Counted from the stretch's first letter, positions 35,779 through 47,325 are shown. The stretch is 64,000 bases of DNA from Ypsolopha sequella (GCA_934047225.1 OW203989.1:14855977-14919976); one strand, 5' to 3'. Made by a program: numbers and translations. The notes: generated by a model not told the origin, from the letters alone.

Positions 35779-36586
35779 CATGTAAAATATAAAATGAAAT
35801 ATTTAGAAATGTAAATAATACGTTAAAAACACGAATAGCTTACTTCAAGGTGTAAAACTTTAGTTTCATACGAAAATATATGGTTGCAGCAACCATTAGA
35901 TAGTCTGTCTAGATAACTTGCCTTTAACACTATGACCTAAGCTATAATAAAAGTGAGCCAACTGATAGCTTGTAAATTGCAACTTGCATGCATCAACCGC
36001 TAGCTGAAACATATTGTGTACATTTTATATAGCTGTAGTACAGCTTAATGGGTCTGCCCTCATTAAGGCATATAAAGTGCAAAATAACGAAGAAGCGGTC
36101 TGTAGCGACGTAGTGTAAGCCTTTCATACAACCTCTATTTGCATTTTAACGTTTTACAGTGAGGCAAAAATGCCACTACCGGCAGGGACCATTTTATATG
36201 CTAAGTGGAAAAAACTTCCAACCAGTTTTAATGTTGTACAAGTTTTATCTTGCGTCTCTCATGCATTATGTTTCGTTATATACATATCATAAGAAAAAAC
36301 AGATTTTACTGTTATATTTCTAATATAATACTTATGTACATAAATAGCTGTAGACTAATATCTTATTTATAACTTTGGATCTTTTTGAAACTGGAGAGCA
36401 ACCTGTTTCAAAAATTACTTATGAAATCTTTAGACTAATGGAAAATATTATTGTAATTAAATCTTACACGTACACCTACAAAAATGAAATTTTGTCATAC
36501 TCCGTAAAATATGTGACTAAATACAAAAGGCTAAGAAAGTTTGGCGTCAAATAAAGATTCTAGCGAAAAAAATACGTGATCCTATG
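35779..36586. other. 3' region of TTLL1 and spacer
   Basis: The likely TTLL1 3' untranslated region runs to shortly after the AATAAA at 35945-35950. The remainder up to the retrotransposon is AT-rich and without features I can support. Confidence 0.45.
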
Positions 36587-36759
36587 TGAACAATCCCAAA
36601 ACCCTCAAAAGAGGTTAAATAAAATAACTTTTCCAAAACGAGTATAACGTGTATTGTCTTTGAAATGAAGTATGCAAATCACAGAAAAACTTCTATATCG
36701 TGATGTATTGTATATGTTACGCCATCTAGTGTTAATTTTAACAGATACTACACTTAACA
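36587..36759 (-). repeat. 3' LTR of the BEL/Pao element
   Basis: 173 bp, identical to 42784-42956. On the minus strand it begins TGTTAAGTG and ends TTGTTCA, giving TG...CA ends. The inner border is fixed by the polypurine tract at 36760-36769. Confidence 0.93.
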
Positions 36760-36769
36760 TTCCGCCCAC
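36760..36769 (-). other. Polypurine tract
   Basis: Minus-strand GGTGGGCGGA directly precedes the 3' LTR. It would prime plus-strand DNA synthesis. Confidence 0.75.
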
Positions 36770-37074
36770 CATGACCAGAATGGTCATAACAGAGAAAATA
36801 AACAAAACCTTGGAAATGTACACAACGATAAATGCGCCTACACATTTAGGTACAAAAAAAACTTAACATGGGTTACCTTAACTAACACGCTATCTCTTTA
36901 TTATGTTTTATATATTATACTAAACATTTGCATAATAAATTGCGGATTAACAACTTGACCGCTATAAAATTAACAATACTTATTCAATAAAATTTAACAA
37001 AACTCGATGCTAACAGACAAACCATAAAATTAGACAAAATAGAGACCAGTAAAATAACGAGTAACCTTTAATCG

Positions 37075-40000
37075 TTATTCTGTGAGAGGTAAAATGCATA
37101 ATTTTGAAATTGGTCTTTTTATTACGTTTCCTTTGCATCGTAGACTAACTACACGCGTAATTTTGTCTAATCCAGGATGCTTTTCAGTGATAATTCCGTA
37201 CAACCATCGAGCTGGTGGAAGATCATCTTCCTTGACCAATACGATGTCACCGACTTTCGGTTCAGGAGTCTGATGAGCCCACTTATAACGATGTAAAAAT
37301 TGTGTCAAATACTCTTGCGACCATCTGCGCCAGAAATCTTGTAGCATTCGCTGAGTAAGTTGCCACCTTTTGAGACTTCCGATGTTCGATGTCTCATAGT
37401 TGAAGTCAGGGGGAGTTACTAGAGGCTCGCCTATTAAAAAATGTCCCGGAGTTAAAGGGAAGGAGTCCTCTGAGTTAGTACTTATTTGAGATATTGGTCT
37501 CGAATTGAGACAAGCCTCAATTTGAGCCAACAGTGTAGTAATTTCCTCAAAAGTCAGAATCGAATTGCCAATAACACGCTTGAGGTGATATTTGGTTGAT
37601 TTGATCCCTGCCTCCCATAAACCGCCAAAATTTGGAGAATGGGGAGGGATAAAGTGCCAATTTGTGCCATTTGTAGCGAGCTTGTCCGCAATCTCAATGG
37701 CCATACTGGACTTTTCTTGAAAAAACATTTTCTTTAATTCTCGTGCGGCACCTATAAAATTCGTTCCATTGTCACTCCAGATATCCGCGCAGTGTCCTCG
37801 TCTGGCTACAAAGCGTTTAAAAGAACTTAGGAAACCTTGAGCAGTTAAATCACTAACGGCTTCAAGGTGAATAGCTCGCGTAGCCATGCAGACAAATAAG
37901 CAAATGTAGCCCTTGCTGGAATGATGCCCTCTTCCTTTCGAGGTCCGAATTTGTATGGGCCCTGCATAGTCCACACCACTTTGATAAAATGGACGACAGG
38001 GTGTCGTCCTTGCTGCAGGTAATTGACCCATTAATTGATTATTTGAACGACCGGCATGGCGGACACATTTAACACATTTGCGAACAAAACCATTTGCTAA
38101 ACGTTTTGCATCAACAATCCAGTACTTTGAACGCAAATAGTTCAACATTAATTGAGGTCCTCCATGCAACGTAATTTGGTGAGCATTGTCCAATAAGAGA
38201 TCCGTCAAATGACATTTTCGGGGTATAAGAATCGGGTGTTTCATATTGTTGCTAATTTCGGCGTGTTTTAATCTACCGCCCACCCTCATGATACCAGTTT
38301 CATCAATAAACGGATTGAGATTCGCGATTTTGCTTTTCTTGTTCACCGTGCCCGTCTTTGTTAAACTGTCCAGTTCATCACTAAAATATTGGCTTTGACA
38401 TTGCTTGATGTACGTGTTGATGACGTCGTTGAGCTCTGTAGCTGTCAGCCAGACAGGAAACAGTGTTTTCTTTTGACATAAACTTGAGAATCTTTTACAT
38501 AAAGCTAGAACTCTCATAAGTTTTCTTAGTGATGAGAACCTTCTCCAAATTTCATCTTTTGAGTTTTCTAATGTCAAAAAACATTTCTTCTTAACTTTCT
38601 CTTCTTCATGAGTTTCTTTGATTTCTGGTTTGGCATACATTATATGTTTTTCTCGAAGCCATATGGGACCTTCTATCCACAACTGATGTTCCACAAAATC
38701 TTGAGGTTTTAGTCCTCTAGATGCGCAATCTGCCGGGTTATCTTTTGATTTTACATGCGACCAATGATGCACATCTAAAATAGTAACTATTTCAGAAACC
38801 CGATTTGCGATAAACGTTTTCCACCTACTGGGGTGACTGCTTAGCCAAGCAAGCACCACAGAAGAATCAGTCCATGCGTGAATATTTGCTTTCGAAACGC
38901 CTAAATTCTCTGAAACCTCTAATAGCAATTTGGAAAGCAAAACCGCTCCACATAGTTCTAACTTTGGAGTCGACACTTGCTTAATGGGAGCAACTTTTGT
39001 TTTAGAAGTAACCAGAGAAACATGAACTTCTCCTTTGTCATCTATCGTGCGAAGATACACTACAGCAGCGTACGCTTCGTTTGATGCATCTGAAAACCCT
39101 TGCAATTCAAAACAAACATCCGTTTGTTTGGAGTTCATCCATCTAGGAATACTAAATCCTTTGAGTTGGGAAAGACTTTCTCTAAATTGAATCCATTCTT
39201 GCAACAATGGAGATGGCAGTTGTTCATCCCAACCTATTCCAGAAATCCATATTTTCTGGATGAATATTTTTGCTATAATAACAGTTGGTGCTAACCAACC
39301 TATGGGGTCGAATAACCTTGATATATCCGAAATAGCTTTTCTTTTAGTGACAGGGGTGCTCAATGGGGGAAGTTCGACCGAATATACAAACTCATCAATA
39401 TTTCTGTCCCAAGTTAATCCTAAAATCTTTATTACTTCATCTATTTTTAGATCATAACTTTCAGTAGTCTCTTCTCTGTCCTTGTTAATCTTTCCCAGCA
39501 ACTCATCATTATTAGTCGACCATTTTTGAAGCTCAAAACCTCCTTTCTCAAGCATCACCTTCATCTTATCATATATTTCTTCGCCTTCTAGAACCGTTTG
39601 ACACCCTGTCAATAAATCGTCCATATAAAAATCTTTTAGAATTTTGTCGGCGACGAAAGGACACTTTTTACCTTCATCATGAGCAGTTTGTTGCAACGCT
39701 TTTACTGCCATATAAGGCGCAGAGGCTGTTCCGAAAGTAATACGCAAAAGTCTCAATTGCTGTAATTCGGACTTCGGTTTCTCCCGCCACAAAAAACGCT
39801 GAAAATCTGCATCTGTCTTAGAGACCTTGACCTGTCGATACATCTTTACAATATCAGCGACTAGACATATCGGATGAAGGCGCCACCTCATAATGATGTG
39901 CCTCAAATCTAATTGCACTTTTGGACCTATCATCAACTCATCGTTTAACGAAACACCGTTAGAACCTTTACAGGATGCATCAAAACAAATTCTGACTTTG

Positions 40001-42300
40001 GTTGTGATTTTATCGTTGCGCACTACTATCACCTGGGGTAAATAGACAGAATCTTTTTTGTCCTGCTCATCTTTTGGTACGAACTCTGCGTGTCCAAGAT
40101 CCAAGTATTCTTTTATGCCAGCATTGTATTCCTGCATCAAGTCTGGATTTCTCAGAAGTCTTTTTTCAGACATTATGAAACGCTTGGTTGCAATTTTTAA
40201 AGATTCTCCATGAATGCATTTTGGTTCATCGTCCCGAAATGGTAACTTGACGATGTACCGTCCAGTTTCATCACGCTGCGTGGTTTCATTAAAAATTTCC
40301 TCGCATCGTTGTTCTTCGTCAGTAAGCATTTTCTGGGTACCCATATGAGAATGTTCAGATTCTAACTCCCAAAACTTTTTCAGGAGCTCGTTCTCATTAA
40401 CTTGGGTGTGCATACTAACAACAGCATTTGCTTTAGCAACATTGGCATCAGCCAAACTTTCAACACCAATTTCACCAGATAAAATCCACCCCAACTTTGT
40501 GTTTTGGGCAATTGGACAACCAGGAGGGCCCCTCATCAAACCCTCATCTAGAATTTTACCGAATACCTCCGCTCCGAGAAGCAAATCGATTTTGTTTGGT
40601 TTATCAAAAGTGGGGTCTGCTAAATACACATTTTGTAGCTCTGGCCACCACTGAAATTCAACCTTCTTTTCTGGAAGAAGTGAAGTGATTCTTTTTAAAA
40701 CATGAGCCTTGATTTCCACGACAAAATTAGGGTCACGAAGTGATTGAAGTTTTAACGATACCACAGAATTCGACGTCAAAGACGAATTCTGATCACTCCC
40801 TATCCCTGAAAGAAGACTCTTGTTTTGAATTTTTTTTACTCCAAGCAATTGGACAGCAGACTCCGTAACAAATGAAGCCTGTGATCCTTGATCAATCAAA
40901 GACCTGAACGTAATATCTACGCCTCTTACTGTATTAACCTTAACCAAGGCTGTAGCCAACAAAACTTGACTATGACTATTCGTAAAACAAGAGACGATAT
41001 TGGGTGATAGCTCGTTTTGGTTGGACGTTGTTGCAACAGCTGCAACAACGTTTTTCTCTTGTGAATGATCGGATTGATTCCCACCATCCATAGGTTTTGG
41101 AACATTTTGATTTTTTGAATGCAAAAGAGAATGATGTTTCTTTTTGCAAACGCGACATCTAGTTGACTGACGGCAATTATAAACGGCGTGATTCATTCCT
41201 AGACAGTTAAAGCATAAACTGTTGGATTGGACAAAACTGCGACGTGTGTCATTATCTTCCTTAGCAAACTTCTTACAATTGTAAAGTTTGTGATTTTCGT
41301 TACAGAAAGGACATACTATCAATGTACTTTCCGTGGTGACGTGATGTGATTTGGGACTGAAACTTGAACTACTTGAAGGGGCGTTATATGTTTTTGGTTT
41401 GTAATTTTTGTTATCTAAAAATTCTAGGGATCTAAACCTTTGCTCTAAAAATGCTGAGAATTGGGTGAATTTTGGCAATTCTTCAGATGAATCACAAATC
41501 TTTGACTCCCATTGTTTTCTGGTCTCATTATCTAATTTCAGGCTTATTATATAAATTATAATGATATCCCAGCTGCTAATGTCTATCTCTAAATTCTTCA
41601 AAGCATTTAAACATTCGTTGGTTGTATCTAATAGTTCTTTTATAGCACTAGCAGATTCAAATTGCAAGTTTCTTTGGCTCATTAATTTCTTAAGTATACA
41701 ATTTGCGAGATATTTTTTATTATTGTAGCGATGCTCTAATTGTGACCAGCAAATATTATAATTGCTCGATGTAATTGGAATGTGGCGCAAAAGTTGTTCA
41801 GCTTCTCCTACTAAATAACTTTTTAGGTAATGCAACTTTTGCACCTCATCTAAAGAGTTGTTATTGTGTATCAAAGATCTAAAGAGATCCCTAAAAGACG
41901 GCCATTCTGTATTTTTCCCAGAAAATGATGGAATGGATATGTTTGGTAATTTAATTGATTGTTCCACCATTTTCTCCACCTTGGGCAAGACTGATACAGA
42001 ATCATTCTTAATTTGCATCAACTTATCTTTTAACAAAGCCTGACATTCGATAAACAACTCTTGAGCATTGTCATAAACATCGTTTTTATAATATTCAGAA
42101 GTTCTAAATTTCTCCACATCCGTGCATTCAATAGTTGCACGATGATTGGTAACAAATGTTTGCCAAAGTTCTTTTAAATTTTCAATTCTAGTTTCGATAT
42201 ATGAAACAGTGAGCCTTTCTTTTGGTGTCTTCTTAAAATTTGTTTTGACTTTAGCTATCGTATTAACTAAATCTTCTTGCACTACTTGAAAAGAATCCAT
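37075..42300 (-). CDS. BEL/Pao gag-pol polyprotein
   Basis: One frame of 1741 codons from the ATG at 42300; two further codons upstream are open but start with TTG. Using that longer numbering (subtract 2), the order is: Gag-like DUF1759 region (about 110-270), three Cys/His clusters including CX2CX4HX4C at 365-378, aspartic protease with IDQGS (D472), reverse transcriptase with D818 and YMDD (894-897), and RNase H with D1073, E1117 and D1147. Then come an integrase zinc-binding region (H1376, H1381, C1411, C1414), an integrase core with D1446, D1512 and E1565, and a C-terminal DUF5641-like domain (about 1645-1740). This order (RNase H before integrase, peptidase A17 region) is that of BEL/Pao. 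No stop or frameshift is seen, so it may be functional. Confidence 0.95.
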   Translation of the reverse strand: MDSFQVVQEDLVNTIAKVKTNFKKTPKERLTVSYIETRIENLKELWQTFVTNHRATIECTDVEKFRTSEYYKNDVYDNAQELFIECQALLKDKLMQIKNDSVSVLPKVEKMVEQSIKLPNISIPSFSGKNTEWPSFRDLFRSLIHNNNSLDEVQKLHYLKSYLVGEAEQLLRHIPITSSNYNICWSQLEHRYNNKKYLANCILKKLMSQRNLQFESASAIKELLDTTNECLNALKNLEIDISSWDIIIIYIISLKLDNETRKQWESKICDSSEELPKFTQFSAFLEQRFRSLEFLDNKNYKPKTYNAPSSSSSFSPKSHHVTTESTLIVCPFCNENHKLYNCKKFAKEDNDTRRSFVQSNSLCFNCLGMNHAVYNCRQSTRCRVCKKKHHSLLHSKNQNVPKPMDGGNQSDHSQEKNVVAAVATTSNQNELSPNIVSCFTNSHSQVLLATALVKVNTVRGVDITFRSLIDQGSQASFVTESAVQLLGVKKIQNKSLLSGIGSDQNSSLTSNSVVSLKLQSLRDPNFVVEIKAHVLKRITSLLPEKKVEFQWWPELQNVYLADPTFDKPNKIDLLLGAEVFGKILDEGLMRGPPGCPIAQNTKLGWILSGEIGVESLADANVAKANAVVSMHTQVNENELLKKFWELESEHSHMGTQKMLTDEEQRCEEIFNETTQRDETGRYIVKLPFRDDEPKCIHGESLKIATKRFIMSEKRLLRNPDLMQEYNAGIKEYLDLGHAEFVPKDEQDKKDSVYLPQVIVVRNDKITTKVRICFDASCKGSNGVSLNDELMIGPKVQLDLRHIIMRWRLHPICLVADIVKMYRQVKVSKTDADFQRFLWREKPKSELQQLRLLRITFGTASAPYMAVKALQQTAHDEGKKCPFVADKILKDFYMDDLLTGCQTVLEGEEIYDKMKVMLEKGGFELQKWSTNNDELLGKINKDREETTESYDLKIDEVIKILGLTWDRNIDEFVYSVELPPLSTPVTKRKAISDISRLFDPIGWLAPTVIIAKIFIQKIWISGIGWDEQLPSPLLQEWIQFRESLSQLKGFSIPRWMNSKQTDVCFELQGFSDASNEAYAAVVYLRTIDDKGEVHVSLVTSKTKVAPIKQVSTPKLELCGAVLLSKLLLEVSENLGVSKANIHAWTDSSVVLAWLSSHPSRWKTFIANRVSEIVTILDVHHWSHVKSKDNPADCASRGLKPQDFVEHQLWIEGPIWLREKHIMYAKPEIKETHEEEKVKKKCFLTLENSKDEIWRRFSSLRKLMRVLALCKRFSSLCQKKTLFPVWLTATELNDVINTYIKQCQSQYFSDELDSLTKTGTVNKKSKIANLNPFIDETGIMRVGGRLKHAEISNNMKHPILIPRKCHLTDLLLDNAHQITLHGGPQLMLNYLRSKYWIVDAKRLANGFVRKCVKCVRHAGRSNNQLMGQLPAARTTPCRPFYQSGVDYAGPIQIRTSKGRGHHSSKGYICLFVCMATRAIHLEAVSDLTAQGFLSSFKRFVARRGHCADIWSDNGTNFIGAARELKKMFFQEKSSMAIEIADKLATNGTNWHFIPPHSPNFGGLWEAGIKSTKYHLKRVIGNSILTFEEITTLLAQIEACLNSRPISQISTNSEDSFPLTPGHFLIGEPLVTPPDFNYETSNIGSLKRWQLTQRMLQDFWRRWSQEYLTQFLHRYKWAHQTPEPKVGDIVLVKEDDLPPARWLYGIITEKHPGLDKITRVVSLRCKGNVIKRPISKLCILPLTE

Positions 42301-42765
42301 GGCCAAAAAAAATATTTTCTTTTTTCAAAATTATTCAGAGTCTAAAATTGCAAAAATTTTCTAAGTGTTTGACACTTTTACAAAAATTGGGCGTAGGTTC
42401 CCCGTCTTACAGTTTTTTTGTAACTATTCTAAGTCCCTAAAATAGTTAAAATTATTCTAAGTTTACAAGTTCAAACAAATAAAGTTCAATATTGCTTGAC
42501 AACTCTTGATCCAAAGACTGCTAACACAATTAACCACAAAGTGTACTCACGTCACGAACACACGTCACTCACTTCCCATTGGGTGGAGGAAAGTTCTCTT
42601 CACTCCTTCCGCTTACCACCGCTGCATCTGGCGGCTCCTTCCTTGACAGCTCTCTGCTGTCAACGTCAGCGTCACCTTCCAGCAGACCAACCGTAGTCCG
42701 TGGCCTGTTTCGCCGTATCTCTCCAAAAGAGGTCCACCGTGTATCAATATCCGTCAGCCATCCAT

Positions 42766-42783
42766 CCGACTCGACTAGGACCA
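42766..42783 (-). other. tRNA primer-binding site of the retrotransposon
   Basis: Immediately inside the 5' LTR the minus strand reads TGGTCCTAGTCGAGTCGG. TGG pairs with the CCA tail of a tRNA. The closest match I can recall is the 3' end of an insect tRNA-Tyr, with a two-base difference in length; this is an inference. Confidence 0.7.
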
Positions 42784-42956
42784 TGAACAATCCCAAAACC
42801 CTCAAAAGAGGTTAAATAAAATAACTTTTCCAAAACGAGTATAACGTGTATTGTCTTTGAAATGAAGTATGCAAATCACAGAAAAACTTCTATATCGTGA
42901 TGTATTGTATATGTTACGCCATCTAGTGTTAATTTTAACAGATACTACACTTAACA
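42784..42956 (-). repeat. 5' LTR of the BEL/Pao element
   Basis: 173 bp, identical to 36587-36759. It carries the promoter for the element in principle, though I could not assign a clear TATA box. Confidence 0.93.
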
Positions 42957-43408
42957 TAACTTCTAACTTTTTATAACAGTCGTCAAATAGCTGAAGGCAT
43001 TTTTCTTCATATGCGACCTATACATTTTAAATATAGGTATTGCACCAAAGTCTGTAGCAATTCAGTTTGGGGGGGGGGGGGATTTTGAACACTAAATAAT
43101 AAATCACGTTTTGAAGAAACTTTTGTTTTAATTAAATTAAATGCTGTGTGACGCGACTTATCCGCGGAGTTAAAGCGCTGGATATGGACATTGGACAACT
43201 GCCTCTGGAATGATCTCAACATCACGATGACCCAATTTCTGGGAATCCGGGAGGGTTTGAACCCCTACTTGTGGCTACGGACATGGTTTTACCGATCTTC
43301 AACTGTTACTTTTATTCTCATAAACAAAATTACGAGTACTTAAAGAAGTCTTGGCTTTGCTTGGCATTCTACTTATGAGAGTGTCAGAACCTGAGAACCT
43401 TTTTTTTT
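42957..43408. other. Spacer with a poly-G run
   Basis: A run of about 13 G lies near 43069-43081. No gene is visible. Confidence 0.4.
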
Positions 43409-43484
43409 TTAAGGTTAAACGTCAGCGTTTGGTACAAAGTGCACCACTTATCTTTGTTTTTTTTCTGTTCAGAATTTAAAAGCC

Positions 43485-43622
43485 GTAGGCCTCCCTCGTG
43501 CCCGCTGGACTGACGATCTGAAGAACGTTGCGGGTGGCGACTGGATGAGGATGACTGAGGACCGCCAAGAGTGGCGTAATATGGGGGAGACCTATGTCCA
43601 GCAGTGGACGAATACGGGTTGA
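43485..43622 (+). pseudogene. RTE-type LINE reverse transcriptase C-terminus
   Basis: The translation is 45 residues ending with the stop TGA: RARWTDDLKNVAGGDWMRMT, then EDRQEWRNMGETYVQQWTNT. This is the standard C-terminal end of RTE-like LINE proteins in Lepidoptera (xxRWTDDLxxxAGxxWMRxAxDRxxWRxLGEAYVQQWT). The preceding reverse transcriptase is missing, so this is a 5'-truncated copy. Its codons upstream shift frame near 43485. Confidence 0.8.
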
Positions 43623-43848
43623 TGGATGGAAGGATGAATAGAAACGCCAATAGTTCAGTATAAGTTAAATTTATAAATCAACAGTTTGAAATAAAATGCA
43701 CAATTTGTTACGATTTTGTCCAAACAAGCTGTTTTAAATTTGTTTCGACAAAATAATGGCTAACTCTGTGCATTACATTTTAAGCTGTTCATTCATAAAC
43801 TTGACTAACACTGAACTATTGGCGTGAATTGCGATAGACAAATATCTT

Positions 43849-44250
43849 TATACTACACCTGCTCGGAAAGTACCTTTTTTCTTTGTTGAAAACGATGCAG
43901 AAAGTACGTCATTACTGTCATACAAATATGCGGGTGGCAAAAGTGTATGAAAATTCATTGTTAACGTGCTTGAGCGGGCAGAAAAAGTATATGCAAATCC
44001 ATTGTTAACGTGCTTTTTTTTTTTTTTAAATAACATAAAGAATGAGCAAGTGGCCAAGTGGCCAGTATTATTTTGCGAACTCGTACATAAAACTCGAAAA
44101 ATGATACTGGCCACTTGCTTTTCCTGCACATAATAAAAAATAAGAATGAAATAAAAAGTGACAATCGCACGCGAGTCAGTCGGTTTCTTTTATTGTATCT
44201 TGATTAAAAGTAAAATTATACTATTTCCTCGCAGGTGTAGTATAAAGCAC
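43849..44250. mobile_element. MITE nested within the 43413-44452 element
   Basis: The ends are inverted: 'ctttatactacacctgctcg' and 'ctcgcaggtgtagtataaag'. Within it 'tccattgttaacgtgctt' occurs twice as a direct repeat (about 43958 and 43998), and 'aagtggccagtat' is mirrored by 'atactggccactt'. Confidence 0.55.
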
Positions 44251-44474
44251 TATGTATCACTCGGGAGAAAGTGCGATTCCCAACTCGTGTGTATTGAGGC
44301 CCTTGGCTTCGCCTCGGGCCTCAAACTACACCCTCGTTGGTAATCTTCCCCTTTCTTCCCTCGATGAACAATGTACTATTTCACTTTTAACTTCTTAACA
44401 ATAAAAACAAAGTTAAGTTGTGCACTTTGTACCGAGCGACTGATAATTAATCTTAACCAGTAAATGGTAAAGCA

Positions 44475-44607
44475 AATGGTTCAGCAAGTGGTAAATATAC
44501 AAACGTATTTCCTAAAATCCTATTTGTGCAAGCTTTACCGGCAGGATTCATACCTAGGCTACTAGGTTGATAGATCGGCTTCCTAATGACTGAGCTACCG
44601 CCACTTT
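44475..44607 (-). mobile_element. SINE head, tRNA-like
   Basis: On the minus strand 'agtggcggtagctcagtcat' starts a tRNA-like segment with an A-box-like 'tagctcagtcatta' and a B-box-like 'ggtatgaatcctgcc'. The fold does not look like a sound tRNA gene, so I call it a SINE-derived head. Confidence 0.5.
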
Positions 44608-47320
44608 CTAAATATAACAATTAACAATTATTATATTATAATAAAAAAGGTATAATCATAATTTGTTAGTACTATCCTAAATAACCAGGCGCACAATAAA
44701 ACGACAGAGGGAACGAAATTGTAAATGGAGCAACTGAAATATGAAAGTAACGGAAATTGTGCTCGATTGAAGACAACGTCACGTACGATCAACAGAACTT
44801 TCTTTTCTTAGAATTCCGTATATGACGAAGAGATGCGAATAAAAATGCAACTTAAATATAATAAGATAAGATGAAATATTTACCTTTAAAATAAATAGTA
44901 CACAATAAATAGGTATTTCATAATATTATACCTTTATTATACGTCAGTTAATGTAAAAAACAATTGAACTCAGTATGGAAAATACAATAAAATTAAATGG
45001 AAATTGAGCTTGAATAGACACTTATTATAATATATATAAATTACTTCATGTCTTTTACATCATTTTTTTTCTCTTTTCTCCCATATTTTTTACATAAGAA
45101 ATAATTTTAGTTATTTAATTAAAGAGATAAAAGATATAAGATAAGAGCAATTTATGTCATGATGACTCACATGACATAAGGCAATAGGTTAGATAAATTT
45201 ACATTTTGCAGTAAGATTATCTATTAATAAACGTCAGTTAGTAAATGATCAAACATATTTATGTTAATAAAAAATAACGTTGACATAAAAAAAAAATTGA
45301 TTTAAAAAAAATGGTAGCAGTCAGTTTACATTACAATTAATGACAAGAACAACAACATTTTAAATTTATTTTTTAGAAAAATTACAAATTATGTAAAATA
45401 CGAAGAAGACTCTTGACAAATTAAATATCACAGTTTTGTATGACACCACGCACCAAGCATCATTATCGTCCAAATATTAATTGAATTTGTAATAGGCCAT
45501 TTTCAATAATTCCTGCAACAATATTAATACATTTTATTTTCTGCCGAACTAAAGACTACCTTTGAAAGGCTACTGTAAATTATTATGCAGTACGGCCAAA
45601 AATAATGCACAAAGGAATGTTTGCCATTCTTCGGTCATATTTCCGAGCGCTTGAAATATGACTACTGACACAGAGTGGCTGGCTAGTGATTATTTATACT
45701 AATTTATTGATAAATTAACCAAAAAGGTTGGGTTATAACTATTAACAGCTCTATTCCATGCCACGACAGTTCACTTTCAGTTGTCTAAATACAACTGCCA
45801 AAAAGATACGCTTATGCTTTCAGTTCCGATTGTTTGTACATGTTTTTAATTGGCTCCTATTTTCTGTGTAATATTAAGTTTCCAAATGTTTCGGCTGTTT
45901 TCGAGAATTTGTAGATTATACTACAGAGATATTGTAGTTCTACGACGTACTTACCTTGTCAAGTCAGACTTATGGAAAAGCTAGATAATTTATGTTCGTT
46001 ATGATTTCTATAGAGTGGTGCTTACCGGGTTTCGGGAAAGTAAATAATAAAGGAAATATTATTTTCCAACAGTAAGTCTTCGTTCGATTCAGAAAAACAT
46101 ATTTACATTATCCATCTGTTATTGACTCATATTTTGTTAAAAGGGGCAGGTGTTTAAGTTAATACTTTTCCTTTGGTTTCCTGCAGCTTTATGTATAAAT
46201 CGTTAGAAGACATTGATGTAAAATAAATATTTATTAAAATAATCATAATTATTTTTCATTAAACTTGGTATTAACAACTCGGCAAATATAACTGTCCCCT
46301 TTAAATGACAACCATTCCGTGACCTCTACTGACGTAGTTGGTATCAAATTCATCAGAGGGAAGCTTCGGGGTTTATAAGAACCTTCGTCATACAGCTGTC
46401 GGACATCTGGTTAAAGTTCTCTGAATTTCAGTTGATCATATAACACACTCAGCGCCAAGGTTGTTTTCTCAATGTTTATTTGTTATGTTGTTTTTTTAAT
46501 CCTTATATTATAACTTTGACATTTTTCAACCGATGCACAATACAAAATTACCTTCGTATTCTACTCTCCAAGGCCAGCACTTTTGGACGCCATAAGAAAA
46601 TGTTTGTAGGTAGAATGGTCTGTACTGAGTGATACACTGGCCCACGGAGCACTGGCTCCTAGGTACGGCACTAAGAGTAATCGAATCATGAACTGCTATC
46701 GACACGACATCGATTCAAATAATAAAAATGCAACTCTTATGTCATTGCAATAAGGGTTATCTTTTGGAATTTAGCGATTTTACCTTCCGAATTTATCTAA
46801 TCGACGCGTACATGCTCGCATAGCTGAAACGTTTCTGTGGCGACATAAAGCAAATTTTAAAATTCAGAATTTAAATATAGAAGTTTGAATAAGCCCGTGC
46901 TTATTAGCGTTTTTAATTGATTGCAATACAGCTTTGAGATATTGTAGAGGAGAACATTTTAGCGTAGGATTGAAATCCTGCAATTATAATATATGTACCC
47001 AGATATTTGATTGACTATCTAGGCTGTATCAAGTTTACAGGGTTTTATGTTTTTAAACTCAAGGTAAATACCCTAAAAAGTAACTATATATTATGGTGTG
47101 ACCTTTTGGGACGAAGTTCCTTATGGTACGTTACACTCCAGACGCTTGGCAAGACTAATCGAATGGGTGGAGTTAGGCATGTATTTATATATGTAAGTAA
47201 CCTATTAGTATGTAGTATATAATTATAGATATTACCTATCATTTGGATCGTATATACATTCCTGCATAAATTAAATATGCTTACCTTTAATTTAGTTCAT
47301 GTACGTTGATTATTTTATTA
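44608..47320. other. Long AT-rich stretch, no gene seen
   Basis: About 2.7 kb without any repeat, RNA gene or coding region that I can support. This is the least repeat-laden part of the window and could contain regulatory DNA or introns of a gene whose exons lie outside. Confidence 0.4.
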
Positions 47321-47325
47321 AATAC

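Larger units (their letters stand above)
36587..42956 (-). mobile_element. Complete BEL/Pao LTR retrotransposon (6370 bp)
   Basis: Two identical 173-bp LTRs, a primer-binding site, a polypurine tract and an uninterrupted gag-pol frame make this a structurally complete copy on the minus strand. The leader between the 5' LTR and ATG is about 480 bp and the 3' non-coding part about 300 bp. No envelope frame is present. LTR identity implies recent insertion. The bases next to the outer ends (ctatg at 36582-36586, taact at 42957-42961) do not match, so no target-site duplication is visible. Confidence 0.95.
43413..44452. mobile_element. TTAA-flanked element with nested inserts (1040 bp)
   Basis: The left end GGTTAAACGTCAGCG...GGTACAAAGTGCAC pairs with the right end 'gtgcactttgtacc...' with 'ctgataattaatc'. 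TTAA lies at 43409-43412 and 44453-44456. It is related to the smaller element at 18612-18976. An RTE LINE tail (43485-43622) and another MITE (about 43849-44250) sit inside. Confidence 0.55.

Noticed and set aside
42496..42815. Frames on both strands in the leader of the retrotransposon
   Set aside because: They cover the primer-binding site and untranslated leader and have no Gag or Env features.
44475..44607. Possible tRNA gene on the minus strand
   Set aside because: A-box and B-box-like motifs are present, but the acceptor and anticodon stems do not form well by eye and it continues into a non-tRNA body, so a SINE head is more likely.
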